Assembly (NCBI GenBank): GCA_934229395.1
Contig: CAKQDL010000003.1
Span: 1-64,000 of the forward strand
Source of the DNA: an uncultured Peptococcaceae bacterium
Lineage (GTDB): Bacteria > Bacillota > Peptococcia > Peptococcales > Peptococcaceae
Length of the DNA: 64,000 bases
Reading direction: 5' to 3'
A program made the position numbers and the translations under genes. Positions 8,141 through 17,502 of this stretch are shown in pieces (position 1 is the first letter of the stretch; every line of letters begins with the position of its first letter). The notes under the pieces are model-generated. The model saw nothing but the letters and a program-made list of their open reading frames with translations. It was not told the DNA's origin and did no database searches.

Positions 8141-8548
8141 TTAGTGGCTGCCACAAGAGCTGCAGCAATCGTTTTCACCGCAGTTTCCTGCAGTTGAGCA
8201 GGAGCTGCAACCACCGCCATTGTTGTCGTTGAGAGCGCTGGAGATAATCATGTTTACAGATTCAAGAACTTGATTCAATTCTTGGTTTGCGTTCATGTAT
8301 TGCATAATTACTTCGTTTTCTTGCATTTTTTGTTCCAAATCTGCAAGTTGTGCTTTCTTTTCTTCGTCGAGTTGTTCGTATGGGATGCCAGCATTAATAG
8401 CGTCCATTTGAATTTGTTGATAGGTTTCGACGATTTGGCGGGCTGGAAGGTCGATAAGCATCTTTAATTCTGCTTCTTTAACCTTACGTAGTTCATCACT
8501 TGCTGCAATTTCATCAGCTAAAGCTTTTGCTTTGTCATAAATACTCAT
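8141..8548 (-). CDS. YlbF/YmcA-family protein with cysteine-rich tail
   Basis: The 135-residue protein is predicted to be mostly helical, with the charged helical pattern of the com_ylbF family up to about residue 108. In Bacillus, YlbF and YmcA form a complex with YaaT that binds iron-sulfur clusters and influences RNase Y-dependent mRNA processing, competence and biofilm formation. In Bacillus subtilis ymcA lies beside miaB (ymcB), the same arrangement as here. The unusual part is the C-terminus: after a glycine run, six cysteines fall in the last 22 residues (CSSC, then single and paired Cys, ending CGSH). A tail like this suggests metal or cluster binding by this subunit. It lies 6 nt downstream of miaB. 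Confidence 0.8.
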   Translation of the reverse strand: MSIYDKAKALADEIAASDELRKVKEAELKMLIDLPARQIVETYQQIQMDAINAGIPYEQLDEEKKAQLADLEQKMQENEVIMQYMNANQELNQVLESVNMIISSALNDNNGGGCSSCSTAGNCGENDCCSSCGSH

Positions 8549-8554
8549 TCTGTT

Positions 8555-9877
8555 CTATTCCTCCAATTTTCCTTTTAATATCCACGTTTGAGTCGTGGTT
8601 ATTAGCACATTTACAAATTGCCCTACAAGGGCTTCATTTCCAGCAAATACAACAGTCTTTCCTGTATCAGTTCTGCCACTAAGCATATTATCGTCGTTTT
8701 TGCTGATTCCTTCAACCAAAACTTCCAAAGTTTTGCCTTCATATTTTTTATTATGATGGGCACTCCATTTTGATAGTTCGGTATTAAGACGCTGTAGGCG
8801 TTCTTTCTTTTCCTCTAAAGAAGTTGGATCTTCAAATTTTGCGGCAGCTGTTCCTGGCCTTTTTGAGTAGATAAAAGAAAAGGCGTTGTCGAATTGGACT
8901 TCATTTACAAGATTTAAAGTATCCTGGAAGTCTTCTTCTGTTTCTCCCGGAAAACCAACGATAATATCTGTTGTAATAGCTGCATCTGGAATTTTAGCAT
9001 GAATGGCATCAATAATTTCCATATAATGCTCACGCGTATATTTACGATTCATTTTTTGAAGCACATCATTAGAACCGGATTGCACCGGAAGATGCAAAGA
9101 ATGGCAAATATGTTTGCTGTTTTTTATGACATCTATGAGTTCTAAGGAAAAATCCTTTGGATGAGATGTCATGAAACGCACACGTTTGATGCCCTCAATT
9201 TCATCGACTTCCCTAAGAAGCGTCGCAAAACTAACTGGTTCGTCAAAGTCATTGCCGTATGAATCTACATTTTGTCCGAGAAGCATGATTTCAACGGCAC
9301 CATCTTGAACCAAGGTGCGTACTTCATTTAGGATATCTTCTTTTTTGCGGCTGCGTTCGCGGCCGCGAACATACGGAACAATGCAATAGGTGCAAAAATT
9401 ATTGCAACCATACATGATATTGACAAAGCCCTTAAACGGAAATGCTCTGCTTGCAGGCAATGTCAAATCTGGGCTAGAGTCTTCTTCTACAATTTCAATA
9501 ACGCTTTGTCCAGTTGCTTCAATTTTTTCCAGATATTCTGGTAGCTTGTTCATGTTGTTTGTTCCAAACATAAGGGAAACGTATGGACAAGCGTGAAGAA
9601 TTTTCGGCACAATGTTCTTTTGCTGAATCATACAGCCGCATACACCAATGATAAGATTTGGTTTAATTTTCTTATATTTTTTTAGCTCGCCGAGCATACT
9701 TAAAACTTTGCTTTCTGCTTTTTCGCGAATGCAACAGGTGTTAAGTAGGATGAAATCAGCGTCGGCTATATCATCTGTAGCAATATAAAAACGTTCCTCT
9801 AATAGACCGGCCATGATTTCAGAGTCGTGCTCATTCATTTGGCATCCAAAGGTTTGAATAAAGTACTTTTTGTACAT
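8555..9877 (-). CDS. miaB: tRNA-2-methylthio-N6-dimethylallyladenosine synthase
   Basis: The 440-residue radical-SAM methylthiotransferase adds a methylthio group to i6A37 of tRNA. Three domains are visible. The N-terminal MTTase domain has cluster cysteines (FGCQMNEHDSE with C12, NTCC near 48, VCGCM near 83). The radical-SAM core has the CxxxCxxC motif (GCNNFCTYC near 157). A C-terminal TRAM RNA-binding domain starts at about residue 375. The start codon overlaps the hemL stop by one base (TAATG), so it is coupled to the heme genes. Confidence 0.96.
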   Translation of the reverse strand: MYKKYFIQTFGCQMNEHDSEIMAGLLEERFYIATDDIADADFILLNTCCIREKAESKVLSMLGELKKYKKIKPNLIIGVCGCMIQQKNIVPKILHACPYVSLMFGTNNMNKLPEYLEKIEATGQSVIEIVEEDSSPDLTLPASRAFPFKGFVNIMYGCNNFCTYCIVPYVRGRERSRKKEDILNEVRTLVQDGAVEIMLLGQNVDSYGNDFDEPVSFATLLREVDEIEGIKRVRFMTSHPKDFSLELIDVIKNSKHICHSLHLPVQSGSNDVLQKMNRKYTREHYMEIIDAIHAKIPDAAITTDIIVGFPGETEEDFQDTLNLVNEVQFDNAFSFIYSKRPGTAAAKFEDPTSLEEKKERLQRLNTELSKWSAHHNKKYEGKTLEVLVEGISKNDDNMLSGRTDTGKTVVFAGNEALVGQFVNVLITTTQTWILKGKLEE

Positions 9878-11175
9878 TACATCTTCTCTACTTCTGCAAA
9901 AGCAATATCAGCTACTTCTAAAGCTTTGGCGATGTCTTCGTCGGTATGTGCACTAGAAATAAACCAGCATTCAAATTGTGAAGGTGGCAGATGAACGCCG
10001 TTTTCAAGCATGGTATTAAAGAATTTGCCAAATTTTGCAGTATCAGAAGTGCAAGCATCGCTGTAGCCGTTCACTTCCTGATCGGTAAAGAACACAGTAA
10101 GAAGTGAGCCAAAGCGGTTGATTGTTACTGGTACATTATGCTTTTGGGCAAGTGTTTTGAGCCCTTCTGCTAGCTTTGCGCCCATTTGATCAAGCTTTTC
10201 GTATGGATGTTCATTTTTTAGCACAGATAATGCTGCATAGCCTGCGCTCATGGCTAATGGGTTGCCAGATAGAGTGCCAGCTTGGTATACGCTACCTGCT
10301 GGTGAAAGACAATCCATGATTTCTTTTTTGCCGCCAAAGGCACCAACTGGAAGACCACCACCGATGATTTTACCTAGGCAAGTAAGGTCTGGCATAATGT
10401 TAAATACTTTTTGTGCGCCACCAATGCTTGCACGGAAACCGGAGATTACCTCGTCAAAAATCAGAAGCGCATCATATTCTTTTGTTACTGCGCGCAAGTC
10501 TTCAAGAAAGCCTTCTTTTGGCATAATGAGGCCCATATTGCCTGGGATTGGTTCTACAATTACACCAGCAATTTCATTTGGATATTCTTCAAATAGTGTT
10601 TTAACACTGTCAATATCGTTGTATTTAGCAACAAGCGTTTCTTTTGCAATATTATCTGGCACACCTGGGCTGGATGGCACACCGAAGGTCATAGCGCCTG
10701 AACCGGCATTAATGAGGAGATGGTCAGCGTGGCCATGGTAGCAGCCTTCAAATTTGATGATTTTATCGCGTTTGGTATAACCACGTGCTAAACGCAGTGC
10801 ACTCATGGTTGCTTCAGTACCAGAAGATACCATACGTACCTTTTCAACGGATGGTATGAGTTCAACGATAAGTTCTGCCATCTTGGTTTCGAGAGTGGTT
10901 GGCATACCAAAGGTGGTGCCGTGATCAAGAGCTTCTTTAATTGCTTGAACGACAGCAGGATGACGATGACCTAGAATAAGCGGACCCCAAGAGCAGACAA
11001 AATCGATGTATGTTTGACCGTCTACATCTGTGATATGCGCTTTTTCACCGTGTTCAACAAATACTGGTACTTCACCAACGGCTTTGAATGCACGTACTGG
11101 ACTGTTTACACCGCCAGGAATGACTGTTTGTGCCTCAGCAAATGCTTTTTTTGATGTTTCAAATTGATAGCTCAT
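9877..11175 (-). CDS. hemL: Glutamate-1-semialdehyde 2,1-aminomutase
   Basis: This 432-residue PLP enzyme converts glutamate-1-semialdehyde to 5-aminolevulinate, the second step of the C5 tetrapyrrole route. It shows the family features PGGVNSPVRAFKAVG near the N-terminus, the cofactor region SSGTEATMSALRLARG, and the Schiff-base lysine in GKIIGGGLPVGAFGG (about residue 265). One-base overlaps link it to both hemB and miaB. It works with hemA upstream in the same cluster. Confidence 0.97.
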   Translation of the reverse strand: MSYQFETSKKAFAEAQTVIPGGVNSPVRAFKAVGEVPVFVEHGEKAHITDVDGQTYIDFVCSWGPLILGHRHPAVVQAIKEALDHGTTFGMPTTLETKMAELIVELIPSVEKVRMVSSGTEATMSALRLARGYTKRDKIIKFEGCYHGHADHLLINAGSGAMTFGVPSSPGVPDNIAKETLVAKYNDIDSVKTLFEEYPNEIAGVIVEPIPGNMGLIMPKEGFLEDLRAVTKEYDALLIFDEVISGFRASIGGAQKVFNIMPDLTCLGKIIGGGLPVGAFGGKKEIMDCLSPAGSVYQAGTLSGNPLAMSAGYAALSVLKNEHPYEKLDQMGAKLAEGLKTLAQKHNVPVTINRFGSLLTVFFTDQEVNGYSDACTSDTAKFGKFFNTMLENGVHLPPSQFECWFISSAHTDEDIAKALEVADIAFAEVEKM

Positions 11176-12155
11176 TATTTACTCTCCTTTAACCAACGTC
11201 CAATATCAACTGCGTGGTAGGTAATTACCATAGTTGCACCAGCTCTTTTGAAGGCATTCATGATTTCAAGCACGATGGTCTTTTCGTCAATCCAACCATT
11301 TTGAGCAGCTGCCTTTACCATGGAATATTCGGCACTTACATTGTAGGTAACAACGGGTACCAATGTTGTTTCATGTACCTTTGCAATTAGGTCTAGGTAG
11401 GCAAGGCCAGGTTTAACGATGACCATATCGGCACCTTCTGCCAAATCTAGCTCTACTTCTTTTAATGCTTGGCGTGTTCCTGAAGCGGGATCCATTTGGT
11501 AGCTTTTTCTGTCGCCGAAATGAGGCGCAGATTCTGCAGCATCTCTAAATGGACCATAAAAGCCTGAAGCGTACTTGATGGAATGTGACATGATGATTAC
11601 ATCGTTATAGCCTGCTTCATCTAAGGCTGCGCGAATGACGCCGACACGACCGTCCATCATATCAGATGGTGCCAGAATATCAGCCCCAGCTTTCGCATGG
11701 CTTACTGCAATTTTGGCTAAATATGTAAGTGTGGTATCGTTGTCAACATTTTCGTTTTTAATAATACCACAGTGGCCATGACTTGTGTATTCACACATAC
11801 ATACATCTGTAGAAATGACCAAATCAGGGTAAGCACTACGAATAAGACGTGTTGCTTCCTGAATAATGCCATCATCAGCATAAGCACCAGAACCGCAGGC
11901 ATCTTTATTTGCCGGAATACCAAAGAGCATAATAGCTACAACACCGGCTTCTACTGCGCGTTCTACTTCTTCAAGCACATGATCCAATGAAAATTGGAAA
12001 ATGCCCGGCATTGAAGGAATTTCTGTCTTGATATCCTCGCCTTCAATAACAAAAATAGGATAAATGTAATCGTTCATGTCCAATTGTACTTCGCGGACCA
12101 TGTTGCGAATGTTTTGAGTGCGGCGTAATCGTCTCATTCTTTCTTGTGGAAACAT
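11175..12155 (-). CDS. hemB: Delta-aminolevulinate dehydratase (porphobilinogen synthase)
   Basis: The 326-residue enzyme condenses two 5-aminolevulinates to porphobilinogen. The DVCMCEYTSHGHCG segment (about residues 116-129) carries the three cysteines of the zinc-dependent type. The two active-site lysines are expected in SHSIKYASGFYGPFRD and IVKPGLAYLD. The start codon is 2 nt beyond the preceding stop, and the end overlaps hemL. Confidence 0.97.
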   Translation of the reverse strand: MFPQERMRRLRRTQNIRNMVREVQLDMNDYIYPIFVIEGEDIKTEIPSMPGIFQFSLDHVLEEVERAVEAGVVAIMLFGIPANKDACGSGAYADDGIIQEATRLIRSAYPDLVISTDVCMCEYTSHGHCGIIKNENVDNDTTLTYLAKIAVSHAKAGADILAPSDMMDGRVGVIRAALDEAGYNDVIIMSHSIKYASGFYGPFRDAAESAPHFGDRKSYQMDPASGTRQALKEVELDLAEGADMVIVKPGLAYLDLIAKVHETTLVPVVTYNVSAEYSMVKAAAQNGWIDEKTIVLEIMNAFKRAGATMVITYHAVDIGRWLKESK

Positions 12156-12156
12156 A

Positions 12157-13677
12157 TTAGTCCTCCTCTTTGTGCTGCGCAGCTACAATCGCATCGAATA
12201 AACCTTGAATGGTGTATTCTTTGGCTTCGATATCCGGTTTTAGACCAAATTCGTTTAGTGTTTGAGTTGTCACGGGACCAATCGATGCGAGTTGAATACC
12301 TTCTAAGATGCTTTTATCTTCAATGATTTCCATGAAATTTTTCACCGTTGATGAGCTGGTGAAGGTTACAGTATGAATGGATTTATCTTGAAGTTTTTCG
12401 ATGATTTCGTCATTGAATCGATCAGCCTTTTTTGTTTTGTAAGCAATGACTTCATCAACAACCATGCCCATTTCTTTAAGAACATTTACGAGTACGGTAC
12501 GCGCTAAGTCAGAGCGAGGTAAAAGAATTTTTTGACCTTCAATTAGTAATGGCTTTAAGCTTTCGATAACGCTTTCTGCAACGAACTTTTCTGGCATAAC
12601 TTCAACCAGTAAGCCCTTATCTTCAAGAGCTTCTTTTGTTTTTGGACCAATAGCACAAATGCGTGCATTGCCCAGGGAGCGAATATCCTGATTATTGGCT
12701 TTCATAGCAACGAAGAATGCGCGTACACCGTTAACACTGGTAAAAATAATCCAGTCATAGTCTTTTGCGTTTTGAACCGCATTTTTGAGCTCTGGCGTTG
12801 CTTCTTGGGTTTCAATCATAATGGTTGGTGCTTCCCAAGCTTCACCACCAGCTTCTTCTATCATGCTTGAAAAAGCGCTGGCTTGTTCACGTGCACGAGT
12901 AACCAATATTCTTTGTCCGAAGAGAGGCTTATTTTCGAACCACGAAAGTGTGTTTCTCATGGTTACAACTTCACCTACAATGATGATAGCTGGTGAAGTC
13001 AGGCCAGCTTTTGCAACATCTTCCACGATGGTTTCAAGTGTGCCTACCACTACTTGTTGTTCTGGTCGGGTGCCCCAACGAATGAGTGCGACTGGTGTAT
13101 TGTTCGATTTGCCATTTTTTGTTAACTGCTCAACGATTTGAGACAAATGACCTACACCCATAAGAAAAATGAGTGTTCCTGGATCTTCTGCAAGGCGCGC
13201 CCAATTGATTTGACTTGCAGCTTTCATTGGGTCTTCGTGCCCGGTAATAACGGTAAAAGTGGATGTTAATGTGCGGTGCGTTACCGGAATGCCTGCATAG
13301 GATGGCACAGCAATGGCGGATGTAATACCAGGTACAACTTCGAACGGAATATCATATTCCTGAAGCTTTTCAACTTCTTCGCCGCCACGGCCAAATACAT
13401 AGGGATCGCCACCTTTTAGACGAGTGACGATTTGCCCTTTGAGCGCTTCATCAACAAGCACTTGATTGATTTCTTCTTGGCGAAGTGTATGATGGTCTGG
13501 CGTTTTGCCTACATAAATAAGTTTTGCGTCTTCTCTGACATAGCTAAGAAGACGTGGGTTAGCAAGACGGTCGTAGACAATGACATCTGCTTTTTTGAGG
13601 CACTCTAAACCTTTTACGGTAATTAGGCCGATATCGCCAGGACCAGCCCCTACTAAATAAACATATCCTTTGATCAT
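12157..13677 (-). CDS. cobA-hemD: Fused uroporphyrinogen-III C-methyltransferase / uroporphyrinogen-III synthase
   Basis: A 506-residue fusion. The N-terminal half (about 1-245) is a SUMT methyltransferase with the signatures YLVGAGPGDIGLITVKG and GGDPYVFGRGGEE; it makes precorrin-2 from uroporphyrinogen III using SAM. The C-terminal half (about 255-500) is a HemD-type synthase that cyclises hydroxymethylbilane to uroporphyrinogen III. The fusion is common in anaerobic Bacillota. It channels the ring directly into the methylated branch (siroheme and cobalamin) rather than into protoheme. The gene sits between hemC and hemB. Confidence 0.95.
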   Translation of the reverse strand: MIKGYVYLVGAGPGDIGLITVKGLECLKKADVIVYDRLANPRLLSYVREDAKLIYVGKTPDHHTLRQEEINQVLVDEALKGQIVTRLKGGDPYVFGRGGEEVEKLQEYDIPFEVVPGITSAIAVPSYAGIPVTHRTLTSTFTVITGHEDPMKAASQINWARLAEDPGTLIFLMGVGHLSQIVEQLTKNGKSNNTPVALIRWGTRPEQQVVVGTLETIVEDVAKAGLTSPAIIIVGEVVTMRNTLSWFENKPLFGQRILVTRAREQASAFSSMIEEAGGEAWEAPTIMIETQEATPELKNAVQNAKDYDWIIFTSVNGVRAFFVAMKANNQDIRSLGNARICAIGPKTKEALEDKGLLVEVMPEKFVAESVIESLKPLLIEGQKILLPRSDLARTVLVNVLKEMGMVVDEVIAYKTKKADRFNDEIIEKLQDKSIHTVTFTSSSTVKNFMEIIEDKSILEGIQLASIGPVTTQTLNEFGLKPDIEAKEYTIQGLFDAIVAAQHKEED

Positions 13678-13698
13678 ATTGATTTCCTTTATTTAAAA

Positions 13699-14628
13699 CT
13701 AGTTTCTAATATTTTTCAAAATGGTGTCTGCGCCTTCAGCAATCAGCTTTTCTGCTAGAGCTCTTCCTGCTTCTTCGTATTGTTCTACAGGACGCTCAAT
13801 GCTAGCTTTAATGAGCTGACGTCCATCCACCGCACCTACAAAACCATGAATTTTAATGGATTTATCTTCAATTTTTGCATAAGCGCCAATAGGTACCTGG
13901 CAGCCACCTTCTAGGGCGCACATAAATGCACGCTCCGCAGTGACACAACGATACGTTTCTTCATGGTTTACTAGCGCAAATTTTTCGTTGAGGTCTTCTC
14001 TATCGCTCTTTGATTCGATGACGAGCGCTCCTTGTCCTACTGCAGGCACAAATTCTTCGTCGTCCAAACGAAGTGAAATTTCATCATGGAAGTCAAGACG
14101 TTCCAAGCCGGCCACTGCAAGAATAACAGCATCGAAATCTTCCTCAGCAAATTTTCTCAATCGTGTGTTTACATTGCCACGCAAATCGCGAACTTGAAAA
14201 TCTGGGCGAAGCGCCAAAAGTTGCGAACGGCGTCTCAAGCTACTCGTGCCAACAATTGCTCCTTGTGGTAAATCTAAAATGCCGCCTTTATGCTTAGATA
14301 AAAAAGCATCACGGTGATCATATCGAGGCAAGAAACAGCTTAAGGATAATCCCTCAGGTAAAGAAGTCGGCATATCTTTTAAGCTATGAACAGCCATGTC
14401 GATTTCACCAGATTGCATCATTGACTCTAACTCGTTTGTAAATAGGCCTTTATCGCCGATTTTTGATAAGGAAACATCAAGTATTTTATCACCTTTTGTT
14501 TTCATGCTTACAATTTCAAATTCGCAATCGCTAAATACCTTTTTTAGTTCTTCAATAGCAAACCGTGTTTGCCACATAGCCAAAGCGCTATCTCTGGAAC
14601 CTACTTTAATAATCTTTTTCGTTGTCAT
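13699..14628 (-). CDS. hemC: Hydroxymethylbilane synthase (porphobilinogen deaminase)
   Basis: The 309-residue protein joins four porphobilinogens into hydroxymethylbilane. GSRDSALAMWQT near the start, SLRRRSQLLALRPD near residue 130, and the cofactor-bearing cysteine in ALEGGCQVPIGA (about residue 243) are all present. Its 5' end overlaps hemA by 23 nt, indicating coupled translation. Confidence 0.97.
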   Translation of the reverse strand: MTTKKIIKVGSRDSALAMWQTRFAIEELKKVFSDCEFEIVSMKTKGDKILDVSLSKIGDKGLFTNELESMMQSGEIDMAVHSLKDMPTSLPEGLSLSCFLPRYDHRDAFLSKHKGGILDLPQGAIVGTSSLRRRSQLLALRPDFQVRDLRGNVNTRLRKFAEEDFDAVILAVAGLERLDFHDEISLRLDDEEFVPAVGQGALVIESKSDREDLNEKFALVNHEETYRCVTAERAFMCALEGGCQVPIGAYAKIEDKSIKIHGFVGAVDGRQLIKASIERPVEQYEEAGRALAEKLIAEGADTILKNIRN

Positions 14629-15892
14629 TTTCTAATCCCCATAAATCATTAATTGCATTGATATAGCAGTCGATTCGATCTGCTCGTTGTCCAGCCAATG
14701 ATTTCATATTAATAATTGGCTTGTGCAACCAACGATTAACAATGCTGTTTGCCAATTGCTCTATAATGCGTCGCTCTCTGTCGCTTGGTTGATCAATACG
14801 ATTTAATGCGCGTTCAATTTCTGATTCTTTGATACGTTCAATCTGGTCGCGCATTTTTATAATTGTAGGAACCACCCAAAGAGAGTCTAGCCAAAAATAG
14901 AAATCATCCAATTCTTCTTTGACAATTTTTTTTGCTTTTATTGTTTCTTGTTGCCTAGCTGCCAAATTTTCATCAGTTTTTCTTTCCATGTCATCAATAT
15001 CATAAAGCTTCACGTAATCAAGCTCTGCCACATTTGGATGAATATCGCGCGGTACTGCTATATCGATGATAAGCATTGGCTTTACTCTGTCTATTTGCGC
15101 ATTTTCAAGATCGCTTTTATCTAAGATAGGTACTGGAGAGGCGGTGCTGCTAATAATGAGATCTGCACTTGGTAGATACGTTGCAAGTTCAGAGAATTTG
15201 ACAGCTTCTCCTCCGATTTCTCTAGCCAACCATTCTGCACGTTCATAAGTGCGGTTTGCAACCATAATGCTATTGGTGCCATTGGATATGAGATATCTTG
15301 AGGTCAATTCGCTGGTTTCTCCGGCACCAAGAACAAGGACGGTCTTATCCTCAAGCCCGTTAAAATAATCCTTTGCTAGTTCAACTGCAGCAATACTCAC
15401 ACTTAAAGTATGGCGATCAATTTGGGTTTCTGTACGCACGCGCTTACCAACAGTTAATGCATTCATAAACAAGGTGTTTAAAATGTTGTCAGATATCTCA
15501 TAGTTTAGTGCATATTCATATGCATCTTGAACTTGTCCCTGTATTTGACTTTCGCCTAATATCATAGAATCCATGCCTGCAGCAACAGTAAATAAATGTT
15601 CGCAAGCGTTTTTATTAAACTTTATATATAAATGTGGTGCAAGTTCTCTCGTAGATAAGCCACTGTAACCACTTATTAATTGAATAAGTGATTCCTGCGC
15701 TGCAAATGGAGAATCTGCATTACAGTAGAATTCAGTTCGATTGCAGGTGGAAAGAATTGTACAACCAGAAAAATATTCGATTTCGCGAATATTTTGGCTA
15801 ATTCTTTCAATTTGAGGTCGTGATAACGACACTTTTTCTCGAACTTCTACCGGCGCGCTTTTATGATTTAAACCTATTAGTAAGATTGCCAT
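14606..15892 (-). CDS. hemA: Glutamyl-tRNA reductase
   Basis: The 428-residue enzyme reduces glutamyl-tRNA(Glu) to glutamate-1-semialdehyde, the committed step of the C5 pathway. The catalytic cysteine lies in LSTCNRTEFY (about residue 50), the substrate-binding region in AAGMDSMILGESQIQGQV, and the NADPH-binding motif in VLVLGAGETSELTSRYL. The C-terminal dimerisation helix region is complete. It overlaps the precorrin-2 dehydrogenase gene by 16 nt upstream and hemC by 23 nt downstream. Confidence 0.97.
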   Translation of the reverse strand: MAILLIGLNHKSAPVEVREKVSLSRPQIERISQNIREIEYFSGCTILSTCNRTEFYCNADSPFAAQESLIQLISGYSGLSTRELAPHLYIKFNKNACEHLFTVAAGMDSMILGESQIQGQVQDAYEYALNYEISDNILNTLFMNALTVGKRVRTETQIDRHTLSVSIAAVELAKDYFNGLEDKTVLVLGAGETSELTSRYLISNGTNSIMVANRTYERAEWLAREIGGEAVKFSELATYLPSADLIISSTASPVPILDKSDLENAQIDRVKPMLIIDIAVPRDIHPNVAELDYVKLYDIDDMERKTDENLAARQQETIKAKKIVKEELDDFYFWLDSLWVVPTIIKMRDQIERIKESEIERALNRIDQPSDRERRIIEQLANSIVNRWLHKPIINMKSLAGQRADRIDCYINAINDLWGLENDNEKDY

Positions 15893-16524
15893 TCTTTCAC
15901 CTTCTTTAACAATTCATCGTACGGTATGTCATCTTTTTCTGAAACAAAATTTTTGATTTTATTTAGCTCGAGCTTATGTAAGAACTCAGCCCTTTGATTG
16001 GCATCGTTTACTGTTGCAAGTATTTCTGAACGTATATCGAGATAGACCTTTAACGCCAAATCAAAATCTGGCGTTAAAATATTCTCGAAATATTCGCGAA
16101 GCGCTTTAGAAAAGCCCGGGCTTTTTCCAAAGGTTGAAATAGAAACTGCATAGTCTTGTTTTAAAATTTTGGCTTGAACAGACATGGAACCATTCGCTGG
16201 TTCAGTAATGCTATTGACCAAAATGTGATTTTTCTTACAGTATAGTGCTATTTCTTTATTTAACGCCAAATCGTTCGTTGCAGCAAAAACCAAGAATGGG
16301 TTTATTTTATTTAGGGCTTCGACAGAATACATATCTTTTATAAGCGTAATTTTGTTATTATGCGCTAAATTTTCTATCGACTCTTCCACAATAGGTGCAA
16401 TAACAGTTACATTTGCTCCATCTCGTAGGAGTGTTTTTATTTTTCTGAACGCTACACTACCTCCGCCAACTACGAGGGCCGTTGTATCCGCAACATCTAG
16501 CATGACTGAGTAGGTAAATGCCAT
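15877..16524 (-). CDS. Precorrin-2 dehydrogenase (SirC/CysG N-terminal type)
   Basis: This 215-residue Rossmann-fold protein, with ALVVGGGSVAFRKIKTLLRDGA at the N-terminus (the K and spacing typical of Met8/SirC), oxidises precorrin-2 to sirohydrochlorin using NAD. The conserved SVQAKILKQDYAVSISTFGKSPGFSKALRE stretch supports the family; in short form, the key piece is STFGKSPGFSKALRE. The separate chelatase needed for siroheme or cobalt insertion is not in this window. It overlaps hemA by 16 nt and follows hepT with no gap. Confidence 0.9.
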   Translation of the reverse strand: MAFTYSVMLDVADTTALVVGGGSVAFRKIKTLLRDGANVTVIAPIVEESIENLAHNNKITLIKDMYSVEALNKINPFLVFAATNDLALNKEIALYCKKNHILVNSITEPANGSMSVQAKILKQDYAVSISTFGKSPGFSKALREYFENILTPDFDLALKVYLDIRSEILATVNDANQRAEFLHKLELNKIKNFVSEKDDIPYDELLKKVKEWQSY

Positions 16525-17502
16525 CTAAATGGACCTCTCGTAGATGTAATCTGCCGTTTCACGCAAAAGTTTTGTAGTATCATTTTGTTCTAGTGTATCC
16601 AAAATTTCTTTTGCGGCATTGATGTGTTCAAAAATATATGCCTCACAAGCTTTGATGATATCATCTTGAAGCACAAAGGACATAATATACTCTAAATCTT
16701 CACGGCCATTAGGGAACTTTTCTTTAATAAGCTGGATGATATGTTCTTTTTCAGGGAAGTCTTTTTGCAATAATAAAATCGTTGGAAGATTAACAAGTCC
16801 GTTTTCTAAATCGTGTCCAATCGGTTTCCCTATGTTTTTGTCACTAGGAATGATATCCAAAAGATCGTCTTTGATTTGGAAGGCCATCCCCAAATGATAA
16901 CCATAGTTATAGAAATCAGTTACTTGTTTTTCGTTTGCATTCGCAAGAATAGCACCTGTTTGTGAGCACGTTGCAAGTAAAATTGCGGTTTTACGTTCGA
17001 TACGATAATAATACGATTCAACGGTTTGCGTAGGATCAAACATTGACGCGATTTGGGCGATTTCGCCTTTGGACATTTCAACAGCTGTATTAGAAAGTAT
17101 ACGAAGCAGTTTTTCTGTATGAGATATTTCATAGACCTTGTTTAAGGCCTCAATCAAAATATAGTCACCTATATGAACTGCAACCTCATTGCCATATTCA
17201 TCATTGATGGTGCGTTGACCCCTGCGAAGAGCAGAGCAATCATTTACGTCATCGTGAATGAGAGAAGACATATGGATAAGCTCCATTATAGCAGCGAATT
17301 CTGTGACTTCCTTGTTTTTTACACCAAAATACTGTGCAGTCAAAGAAACAAAAATAGGGCGCAGACGTTTGCCACCTGCACGCAAATTAAATAAAGCTCG
17401 CTCGCGGATAAATTCGTCATCAAAATCGACAATTTTTTCCAAACAAGCTTCTACATCCTTTAAAATGGATTTTATTTTTGCTTGTGTCATTAAGTTTTTC
17501 AT
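16525..17502 (-). CDS. hepT: Polyprenyl diphosphate synthase (heptaprenyl diphosphate synthase component II-like)
   Basis: The 325-residue trans-prenyltransferase carries both aspartate-rich motifs: LIHDDVNDCSALRRG (first, about residue 85) and DDLLDI (second, about 215), plus the GKPIGHDLENG segment. It extends allylic diphosphates with isopentenyl diphosphate to make a long polyprenyl chain, probably for menaquinone-type quinones or a carrier lipid; chain length is not readable by eye. It directly follows the HepS-like gene (stop TAA abuts the ATG), supporting a two-subunit enzyme. Confidence 0.88.
   Translation of the reverse strand: MKNLMTQAKIKSILKDVEACLEKIVDFDDEFIRERALFNLRAGGKRLRPIFVSLTAQYFGVKNKEVTEFAAIMELIHMSSLIHDDVNDCSALRRGQRTINDEYGNEVAVHIGDYILIEALNKVYEISHTEKLLRILSNTAVEMSKGEIAQIASMFDPTQTVESYYYRIERKTAILLATCSQTGAILANANEKQVTDFYNYGYHLGMAFQIKDDLLDIIPSDKNIGKPIGHDLENGLVNLPTILLLQKDFPEKEHIIQLIKEKFPNGREDLEYIMSFVLQDDIIKACEAYIFEHINAAKEILDTLEQNDTTKLLRETADYIYERSI

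Noticed and set aside
10250..10741. 163-codon plus-strand frame inside hemL
   Set aside because: Antisense shadow of a strongly conserved gene; no ribosome site and no family resemblance.
15877..16524. Calling this gene a complete siroheme synthase (CysG)
   Set aside because: Only the N-terminal dehydrogenase part is present; methyltransferase activity is in the separate cobA-hemD fusion and no chelatase domain is evident.
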